5,205 nt of DNA from Candidatus Acidiferrum typicum (GTDB lineage Bacteria; Acidobacteriota; Terriglobia; Acidiferrales; UBA7541): positions 1 through 5,205 of the forward strand of contig DLMH01000146.1 of NCBI GenBank assembly GCA_002478115.1, written 5' to 3'. Of this stretch, positions 1-4,520 are shown in pieces. Numbering within the stretch: the first letter of the stretch is position 1; each line of letters begins with the position of its first letter. The notes beneath the pieces are model-generated. The model did not search any database. It had not been told where the DNA came from and was given only the letters and a program-made list of their open reading frames with translations. Position numbers and translations under genes: made by a program.

Positions 1-109
1 ATCGCCATTTGCCTCATTGACCGTTGACGGGGGTCATACGACCAGAATCTGGCCCAGACCGGCTGTCTATCGCCACGGATCCAACGCTTCATAGTCGGTG
101 CGTTTTTGC
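1..109. other. Non-coding tail downstream of the receiver gene, rich in short inverted repeats
   Basis: No gene can be supported here. It lies just after the stop codon of the minus-strand receiver gene. It contains a perfect odd palindrome at 42-52 (CCAGA-A-TCTGG), a small GGTC/GACC pair at 32-43, and a 5-bp inverted repeat (AACGC at 83-87, GCGTT at 100-104) followed on the plus strand by a run of five T. The T-run is on the wrong side to terminate the minus-strand receiver transcript. A minus-strand ATG at 15-17 runs off the window edge after five codons and has no visible ribosome binding site, so it is not called. Confidence 0.4.
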
Positions 110-541
110 TTACGATGGCAAGCCGCGCCAGCCCCACACTATCTGCAGACTGGCGCGAATCGCTTCAAGCAGCTCCCCGTTGTCGGCCGGCTTCTGGAAA
201 AAAGCGGCGGCACCTGATTCGAGGGTACGTCTTTTATTGCCCTCGGGATCGCGAGCTGTGAGAATGATCACTGGAATAAGGGAAAGCGCCGGATAGTCGT
301 GCAAGTGTTTCAGTACGGCAAAACCATCGCCCGCCGGCAGTCCGAGATCGAGGATGATAAGGTGGGGTTTCTCCTTCTGAGCCATCGCGATGGCCGAATA
401 TCCGTCGCAAACATTCACCGTATCATAGTTATTGGCCCGTAGACGCCAACTCAGGGCCTGTCTGAGATCGGGATCATCATCCACGACCATTATCTTTGCT
501 CGATTTATGGGCTTCCTCTCGCTGTAACTCTCAGTTTGCAT
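110..541 (-). CDS. Single-domain response regulator (CheY-like receiver protein)
   Basis: This 143-residue protein is essentially one receiver domain (about residues 15-133) with no DNA-binding or enzymatic output domain. All key residues are visible: the acidic pair D21/D22 in VVDDDPD, the phospho-acceptor D65 in LIILDLGLPAGDG, the switch threonine T95 in ILTAR, and K117 followed by P118 in FFQKP. A cognate histidine kinase would be expected to phosphorylate D65, and the protein would then act by protein-protein contact in the cytoplasm, as CheY- or Spo0F-type proteins do; the partner is not in this window. The ATG start is favoured by AAGGGGA 9 bases upstream. The roughly 16-residue polar N-terminus before the first strand and the short C-terminal tail with two tryptophans (IVWGWRGLPS) are minor oddities. 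It lies on the same strand as the Ser/Thr kinase but 664 bp downstream, so it is probably a separate transcription unit. Confidence is high for the family and low for the pathway. Confidence 0.95.
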   Translation of the reverse strand: MQTESYSERKPINRAKIMVVDDDPDLRQALSWRLRANNYDTVNVCDGYSAIAMAQKEKPHLIILDLGLPAGDGFAVLKHLHDYPALSLIPVIILTARDPEGNKRRTLESGAAAFFQKPADNGELLEAIRASLQIVWGWRGLPS

Positions 542-550
542 GCTTGTGGT

Positions 551-557
551 TCCCCTT
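551..557 (-). promoter_or_regulatory. Ribosome binding site of the receiver gene
   Basis: The minus strand reads AAGGGGA here, with 9 bases before the ATG whose last base is at 539. It is purine-rich, close to the Shine-Dalgarno core and correctly spaced, which supports the 541 start. Confidence 0.7.
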
Positions 558-600
558 TTCGGTGAAGTTTTGTTTGCTCGTGAGACCCCCGCTGGATGAT

Positions 601-615
601 GCCCCGAGTAGGGGC
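601..615. promoter_or_regulatory. GC-rich perfect dyad in the upstream region of the receiver gene
   Basis: GCCCC-GAGTA-GGGGC forms a perfect 5-bp stem with a 5-base loop, about 60 bp upstream of the receiver gene's ATG. It has no T-run on either side, so it is not an intrinsic terminator. It could be an operator-like dyad or a leader hairpin. No convincing -35/-10 pair was found nearby; the best candidate is a weak TACAGT-like hexamer just upstream of it on the minus strand. Confidence 0.3.
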
Positions 616-759
616 TTATCGGAGACTGTACTCTCGGCCTGCCATTGCAGCTAACACCTAAGGTTCAGCGTCCAATTTGCCTCTTTGAGACTCATGTTGA
701 GGAAGTGCAGGATATCTGTCGTAATCACGTGTGGCTGGGCTGAATCGAATGGCTTTTGC

Positions 760-852
760 TCAAGCCCAGCGAATCATAACGGACAGCAGGGCACCAGCCA
801 CCAGCACAACCTTCACCACCGACGGCCACTTCTCTACGAATACGTTTTGCAA
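760..852 (-). other. Possible 30-residue hydrophobic ORF or gene fragment
   Basis: A minus-strand frame from a TTG at 850-852 to a TGA at 760-762 encodes 30 residues: a short charged start (QNVFVEKW) and then one hydrophobic helix-like stretch (VVKVVLVAGALLSVMIRWA) ending in a positive residue. It resembles a single membrane span. There is no ribosome binding site, the start codon is weak, and another TGA lies a few codons upstream in the same frame, so it may be the tail of a frameshifted gene. Its stop codon falls at the inner edge of the 734-770 inverted repeat. Confidence 0.15.
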
Positions 853-1000
853 GGCGGTAGATCACTGTCGCAATCAGATGGGATGAGAAGGCCGGTTTCC
901 GACGGGCTGCTGTACGCTCCCAAGTTATCGACGCGCTCGAAACGCAAGAGATAAAGGAGACCGGCAATGAAGGCAGACCATCCTGTCACTTTTATTTTTC

Positions 1001-1050
1001 GCTTGCGACAAAGCGGCGGACCATACATTCCGGCTTGCCGACAAAGCGGC
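1001..1050. repeat. Imperfect direct repeat, 17-18 bp, 32 bp apart
   Basis: GCTTGCGACAAAGCGGC at 1001-1017 is repeated as GCTTGCCGACAAAGCGGC at 1033-1050, differing by one inserted C. The two copies start 32 bp apart in non-coding sequence between the kinase and the receiver gene. A local duplication or a pair of binding sites would both fit. Confidence 0.6.
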
Positions 1051-1205
1051 CAGAATCAAGCCCGATGCTGGTACGAGAGGCCCACGAGTATGCGCGGTAG
1101 TTTTCGGCGGTCAACGGTTACAGCGATCTGAGTTAATCAACTTGTCAGATTGAGGGGATGCTCGAAGACTAATCTGGCCTCTTTCCGCAACGAACTGGTT
1201 CGACT

Positions 1206-3773
1206 CTACTTCAATCCGTCCACTACATACAGGTCCGACGTGATGCGTTGGTAGGTATACACGTAACTCTTCAGGTCGCGCGAAAATTGCGGAGGCGCAT
1301 TGGAAAACAGGCCGGTGGGATCCGCAGGAGAAAATGATCTGAGCAGCTTGCGCTCTCCGCTTGCCAAGTCGATCGTGAAGATCCTGCTGGGCACCTCGCG
1401 GCGGCCGACCAGCAAGGATTTGCCGTCCGGTGTCCACTGCACCGGAACATCTCCGGGTTGGGTATTCGGAACAAGCAGCGGAGAGCCCGTGGCCAAGGGG
1501 TAGATCGTAATCTTTCCTTCCGGATCCTGCGCTGCCACCTGCTTGCCGTCGGTCGATATACAACTGCGATAGGCGATACTCACGCCCTCCGGAGTGACCG
1601 GTCGAGGCGCGCCTTCGTCAACGCCCTGCAGCCACAGCCTCAATCCATGGCCACCAGGCACGCTGCCCATTGCCAGAATATGTCGGCCATCGGGGAGGAA
1701 AAAGGCCTGGTGAACGTGAACGTCCCCAGTAGAGACTGCCCGCGACTCACCTGCGCCGGTCGGCAGTTCGATCAAGCTGCGTCGCGCGGCAGCGTTGAGA
1801 GCCAACGCCCACTTTCCATCCGGAGATAACGTTGGAGTTCGACCGTCGCCTAGCCGCACTGCTGGCGAGCCGTCGGTTCCCCGCACATACAACCCGCCGG
1901 TCTCGCCGCCTGCCTCACCTGTTTCGTCAAAGGACACAAGCCTTCCGTCATCGCTGATATCCCGTGGCACCGACCAATCGTGCCAGCTCAGGTCGCGTTC
2001 CTTGGTCTCTCCTGGCGCGAGGGCGATCATGCCGGCGCGTAAATCGTCGCGCGAGAACAGCACCCGGCCGTCCTTCGAAATATCATGCAAAGTCAGCGTA
2101 CCCGTTCCCAGGTAGACCAGCCGTTCTTTTCCCGCTAGGGTAACGGCGCGCAACTCGCGACTTGATCCCGATGTGGTGCCGGTGAACCAGACTTCATTTC
2201 CTCCCTGCCACCAGGCGACGCCTTGGACGCTTACGAACTCACCGGTCAGCGTCTTCTTGTTGCCAGCCTGGTCCACTGTGGCAATGGTGCCGTCATCATC
2301 CCTCTGGTAAGCGTGATCGACGAAGGCCACTAATTTTCCGTCAGGGGATACTCGCGGATGGCTTACCCACCCCGCGGTTTCATACAACACTTTGCCGAGC
2401 GGGTACTCCAGCCTTACTTTTCCACCAACCCGGCGTACTACTGCGATGCTTGCGCCGTCAGGCGACCAGTCAGCGTATTCCACATCATCAGCAATGTCGC
2501 GCGGGGCTCCGCCTCCACGCGGGGCGCGGGCCAGCATCCCAGCCGACTCAAAACCCATTACAAAGTGCCGATTGGTGGAAACCGCCAATTCTCCCGAGCT
2601 AGAGATGGCCAGTATGTCGGTGGTTTGTAAACCGAGGGTCCGCGATTCAGTGCTTCCGTTTTCCGCAACAAACAACTCCTCCGGCCGCCCCTCCCAGGCA
2701 GCGCCATAAATCAAGTTGCCGTCGGGCGTGAAGCGTGCGTTCCAGATCGTTCCCCGCCGGAAGGTGATGCGGTGCAGCTTGGGATGTAACGCTGAAGAGC
2801 TCGGACGCAGCCATGATCCTAATCCCAGCCCAGCCGCCGCAAGCAGAATCACCGCCACCCCCACCGCCAAACTTGCCCGTCGCTTACGCGCCGGTGCTGC
2901 CGCTGTAGAGGTCGTGGTCGCGATTCCGCTGACCGATTCGAGGGCGAAGGCGATATCCTGCGCCGACTGAAAACGCTGCCCGGGCTGCTTTTCCAGGCAG
3001 TGACGCACGATCCTTTCCAGCGCCGGTGTGACCGCGAGGTTCCTGCCGGAGAATTCGGGGGGCTCCTCATTCAGAATGGCGGTCATGGTCTCGGCGCCGG
3101 TGTTGCGCTTGAACGCACGCTGACCGCAGAGCATTTCGTACAGAATGCTGCCGAAACTAAAGATGTCCGAGCGCTGGTCCGCAGCATCGCCCCGTACCTG
3201 TTCGGGCGACATGTAGCCAATGGTCCCCATAACCTGGCCGGCGTTCGTGGCCGCCACGGTGACGCCATCGACGGTCTCGGCAATTGCCAGCGGACGGCGT
3301 AACTTCGCCAGCCCGAAATCCAGGATCTTCAACCTCCCGGTGCGTGTTACGAAGATGTTCTCGGGCTTAAGGTCACGGTGAACAATACCTTGCTCATGGG
3401 CTGCCGCCAGACCTTGGGCCAGCTGGACCGCGAGTTCGGTGGCTTTGCGCGCCGCCATCCCCGAGGGTGAGATGAGTTGACGCAGCGTATCGCCCTCGAG
3501 GAGCTCCGAGACTATGTAGTGAACCCCGCCTTCGTTGCCGACGTCGTAAACCGAAACAATGTTGGGATGATTCAGCGCGGCGACAGCGCGCGCCTCTTGC
3601 TCAAATCGGCGCAGTCGATCCGGATCAGTCGTGAACGACTGCGGCAACAACTTCAGCGCAACATCGCGCAACAGACGAGTGTCGCGCGCCCGATACACTT
3701 CACCCATACCGCCAGCACCGATGAGCGCGATAATTTTGTACGGGCCTAACTGCGTTTCCGCCGTGAGAGTCAT
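1206..3773 (-). CDS. Transmembrane Ser/Thr protein kinase with C-terminal PD40 (WD40-like) propeller
   Basis: This 855-residue receptor-type kinase phosphorylates protein Ser/Thr. Numbered from the ATG at 3773, the PknB-like kinase domain spans about 12-280. It has glycine-rich loop GAGGMG (19-24), catalytic lysine K41 in VALK, helix-C E60, HRDLKPEN with D134, K136 and N139, DFG at 152-154, SPE in place of APE at 189-191, and D203 in SDIFSFG. The active site is therefore complete. A Thr/Ala/Pro linker and basic stretch RKRR (296-299) precede one membrane helix (about 300-322), which would put the kinase in the cytoplasm and the rest in the periplasm. From about 330 to the end there are roughly ten blade motifs of the xSPDGxxxAF type (e.g. 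FTPDGNLIYG near 350, WSPDGASIAV near 438, VSPDGKLVAF near 477, WTPDGKSLLV near the end), a TolB-like propeller that probably binds a ligand or partner. The frame is open to a TTG at 3785, but the ATG gives the family-typical N-terminus (TQLGPYKI). Neither start has a clear Shine-Dalgarno. The end (SDLYVVDGLK) looks natural. Confidence 0.96.
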   Translation of the reverse strand: MTLTAETQLGPYKIIALIGAGGMGEVYRARDTRLLRDVALKLLPQSFTTDPDRLRRFEQEARAVAALNHPNIVSVYDVGNEGGVHYIVSELLEGDTLRQLISPSGMAARKATELAVQLAQGLAAAHEQGIVHRDLKPENIFVTRTGRLKILDFGLAKLRRPLAIAETVDGVTVAATNAGQVMGTIGYMSPEQVRGDAADQRSDIFSFGSILYEMLCGQRAFKRNTGAETMTAILNEEPPEFSGRNLAVTPALERIVRHCLEKQPGQRFQSAQDIAFALESVSGIATTTSTAAAPARKRRASLAVGVAVILLAAAGLGLGSWLRPSSSALHPKLHRITFRRGTIWNARFTPDGNLIYGAAWEGRPEELFVAENGSTESRTLGLQTTDILAISSSGELAVSTNRHFVMGFESAGMLARAPRGGGAPRDIADDVEYADWSPDGASIAVVRRVGGKVRLEYPLGKVLYETAGWVSHPRVSPDGKLVAFVDHAYQRDDDGTIATVDQAGNKKTLTGEFVSVQGVAWWQGGNEVWFTGTTSGSSRELRAVTLAGKERLVYLGTGTLTLHDISKDGRVLFSRDDLRAGMIALAPGETKERDLSWHDWSVPRDISDDGRLVSFDETGEAGGETGGLYVRGTDGSPAVRLGDGRTPTLSPDGKWALALNAAARRSLIELPTGAGESRAVSTGDVHVHQAFFLPDGRHILAMGSVPGGHGLRLWLQGVDEGAPRPVTPEGVSIAYRSCISTDGKQVAAQDPEGKITIYPLATGSPLLVPNTQPGDVPVQWTPDGKSLLVGRREVPSRIFTIDLASGERKLLRSFSPADPTGLFSNAPPQFSRDLKSYVYTYQRITSDLYVVDGLK

Positions 3774-3784
3774 AACCGGCGACA

Positions 3785-3790
3785 ATTATA
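3785..3790 (-). promoter_or_regulatory. Possible -10 hexamer (TATAAT) directly upstream of the kinase start
   Basis: The minus strand carries a perfect TATAAT, 11 bases before the kinase ATG. No good -35 hexamer lies 16-18 bp further upstream (AATCAA at best). If used, transcription would start only a few bases before the ATG, giving a nearly leaderless mRNA, which would fit the absence of a Shine-Dalgarno sequence. The hexamer is flanked by 5-bp inverted arms (CCGGC at 3776-3780, GCCGG at 3796-3800). It also overlaps the TAA of the upstream kinase fragment, so its match to consensus could be accidental. Confidence 0.3.
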
Positions 3791-3974
3791 ATCTTGCCGG
3801 GCAGCTCTTGATTGCGATTTCCGAGAAGCCGGAGGCCCTTTGGAAATTGCGGCTGTTCAGCGCGACATCTCGTCCCAGTTTCGAATCCGCAGCGCGATAC
3901 ACCTCGCCCATTCCGCCCACGCCGATCAACTCACGCAGAGCGTAAGGCCCGATGACCCTTCCGGAATCCGCCAT
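3786..3974 (-). pseudogene. Truncated N-terminal fragment of a second Ser/Thr protein kinase
   Basis: The frame from ATG at 3972-3974 to TAA at 3786-3788 encodes 62 residues. Residues 8-39 match the start of bacterial Ser/Thr kinases: IGPYALRELIGVGGMGEVYRAADSKLGRDVAL in outline, with glycine-rich loop GVGGMG at 18-23. Homology stops exactly where the catalytic lysine should follow VAL; residue 40 is asparagine and the remaining 23 residues (from NSRNF) resemble no kinase sequence. It lacks the catalytic loop, DFG and everything beyond, so it cannot be an active kinase. It resembles the intact downstream kinase over the same stretch (GPY..., GGMGEVYRA, RDVAL), but codons differ at many positions, so it is a diverged paralogue, not a fresh duplication. 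The frame is open upstream to 4070, but those residues do not look like kinase. Only a distant purine run (GGGAAGGGG) precedes the ATG. Truncation by deletion is the simplest reading; a retained leader or regulatory peptide is possible. Confidence 0.75.
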
Positions 3975-4212
3975 CGTGCATAGGCGAACCCCTTCCCACC
4001 CCAATTGGCAATATCTGCGCGCATATGCAGAACGTTGTCGGGTCCGGGACTGAGCGCTGGACCACCCCAAATTTGCACGGACTTACGATGTTGGCGCGCA
4101 GGACAATGACAGTAGTTTGTGTGTTGTTCATCCGAAATTCACATCCGTTTAACATCCCGTAACTATTTGCATGCTAGGGTAATTAGCCGTAGTTTCCCGC
4201 CTGAGGCGAGCC

Positions 4213-4371
4213 ATGGTCTTTTACCCTTGGCGAATTCAGCACAGGCGAATTCAACACGTACTCCGCCGGCGACGCTGTGCCGCCATAGCTCTGAACCGAA
4301 CTGCATTCATTGTCCTTCTCGAAAGGAAACTGGTGATGAGATCCGTGGTACAAGTCGACAAGCTCACTTAG
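4213..4371 (+). other. Possible 52-residue leader ORF upstream of the receptor gene
   Basis: ATG at 4213 is preceded by TGAGG with 6 bases of spacing and opens a frame to TAG at 4369-4371. The 52 residues are very basic (RIQHR-RIQHV repeat and a run of four arginines) followed by a short hydrophobic stretch (AFIVLLERKLV). It resembles no family I know. The 15-bp tandem repeat keeps this frame and produces the repeated RIQH. It ends 145 bp before the receptor start. It could be a chance ORF; the plausible ribosome binding site is the only positive sign. Confidence 0.15.
4229..4258. repeat. Tandem 15-bp repeat, two copies
   Basis: GGCGAATTCAGCACA (4229-4243) is followed immediately by GGCGAATTCAACACG (4244-4258), identical at 13 of 15 positions. 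Each copy carries the GAATTC palindrome, spaced 15 bp apart, so the two would be offset by about one and a half helical turns. It lies in the upstream region of the receptor gene and may be a protein-binding site pair or a simple slippage duplication. Confidence 0.65.
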
Positions 4372-4423
4372 TCTGCTGCTCCTGACGATCTGCTTGTCTC
4401 CGTGATGGCGATCAGACAGACCC

Positions 4424-4453
4424 GGTTTCTGATAGTGGGGAAACCTTGGTTTC
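4424..4453 (+). promoter_or_regulatory. Competing hairpin arms in the receptor leader (GGTTTC / GAAACC / GGTTTC)
   Basis: GGTTTC at 4424-4429, GAAACC at 4440-4445 and GGTTTC at 4448-4453 lie in series about 65-95 bp before the receptor ATG. The central arm can pair with either neighbour: with the first as a 6-bp stem and 10-base loop, or with the third as a 5-bp stem with a CTTG loop. Such mutually exclusive pairing is seen in switching leaders, but the stems are short and there is no U-tract, so function is speculative. Confidence 0.25.
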
Positions 4454-4472
4454 GCTACCGGTGGGAACTCAA

Positions 4473-4520
4473 ATGAAAGTGACCCGAACGTTGTTTTTCC
4501 CCTGGAGGTCAGTTCGATGA
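4473..4520 (+). other. Possible 15-residue leader ORF overlapping the receptor start (ATGA)
   Basis: ATG at 4473, preceded by GGTGGGA about 8 bases upstream, opens a 15-codon frame (MKVTRTLFFPWRSVR) whose TGA at 4518-4520 overlaps the receptor's ATG at 4517-4519 as ATGA. This geometry is typical of translational coupling. The receptor's own Shine-Dalgarno lies inside this frame. There is no homology to support it, and a 15-codon ORF ending at this spot could arise by chance. Confidence 0.2.
4504..4508 (+). promoter_or_regulatory. Ribosome binding site of the TonB-dependent receptor gene
   Basis: A perfect GGAGG sits 8 bases before the ATG at 4517. This fixes the start there in preference to the second in-frame ATG at 4541, which has only a weak purine stretch before it. 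Confidence 0.8.

Larger units (their letters stand above)
542..1205. other. Intergenic region of about 660 bp, possibly containing a decayed small gene
   Basis: No intact gene with family resemblance was found on either strand. On the minus strand, short stretches in different frames look protein-like: a hydrophobic segment with AFIAGLLYLLRFERV (about 920-980), VIYRLAKRIRREV in a second frame (about 820-860), and KVVLVAGALLSVMIRWA in the third frame (about 763-813). This may be one small membrane protein broken by frameshifts, or chance. There is an 8-bp inverted repeat (GCTGGGCT at 734-741, AGCCCAGC at 763-770), an imperfect direct repeat at 1001-1050, and a CAGATT/AATCTG inverted repeat at 1146-1176 just after the kinase stop codon. 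None of these hairpins carries a U-tract. No tRNA or other structured RNA was recognised. Confidence 0.4.
3975..4516. promoter_or_regulatory. Divergent intergenic region between the kinase genes and the TonB-dependent receptor gene
   Basis: These 542 bp must hold the receptor promoter (plus) and probably the promoter for the kinase fragment and kinase (minus). The sequence around 4120-4195 is noticeably more AT-rich than its flanks and is the likeliest promoter zone, but no -35/-10 pair close to consensus was found; TTGCAT at about 4167 with TAGTTT 17 bp later is only a half match. Other elements are an 8-bp palindrome GCATATGC at 4021-4028, the odd palindrome CGCCTGAGGCG at 4198-4208, a tandem 15-bp repeat at 4229-4258, and inverted repeats at 4424-4453. 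A 137-codon minus-strand frame at 4183-4596 overlaps the receptor's signal peptide and has no protein-family features, so it is not called as a gene. Confidence 0.45.

Noticed and set aside
83..107. AACGC/GCGTT hairpin with a T-run as terminator of the receiver gene
   Set aside because: The T-run follows the hairpin only on the plus strand, whereas the receiver gene is on the minus strand. The stem is only 5 bp with a 12-base loop.
734..770. 8-bp inverted repeat GCTGGGCT/AGCCCAGC as an intrinsic terminator
   Set aside because: The loop is 21 bases and there is no T-run on either strand. It is kept only as a described repeat within the intergenic region.
685..954. 89-codon plus-strand ORF in the intergenic region
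   Set aside because: Its translation is low in complexity of type (many His, Ser and Arg), with no domain or convincing ribosome binding site, and it runs opposite to the better hydrophobic fragments.
1146..1176. CAGATT/AATCTG inverted repeat after the kinase stop as a terminator
   Set aside because: The stem is 6 bp and AT-rich, the loop is 19 bases and no U-tract follows.
1111..1563. 150-codon minus-strand ORF and other long frames inside the kinase gene
   Set aside because: They overlap the well-supported kinase in other frames or on the other strand and carry no recognisable motifs. The kinase's high GC content explains such long open frames.
3786..4070. Start of the kinase fragment at 4070 instead of 3974
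   Set aside because: The extra 32 residues are not kinase-like. Family members begin close to the GPY motif, which the ATG at 3974 provides.
4310..4430. Faint resemblance to a cobalamin riboswitch ahead of a TonB-dependent receptor gene (AAAGGAAACTGGTG near 4322, then CAGACAGACC near 4413)
   Set aside because: The conserved CCGC-ACTGT core is absent, the B12-box-like segment matches poorly, and the spacing is shorter than in known examples. A covariance-model search would settle it.
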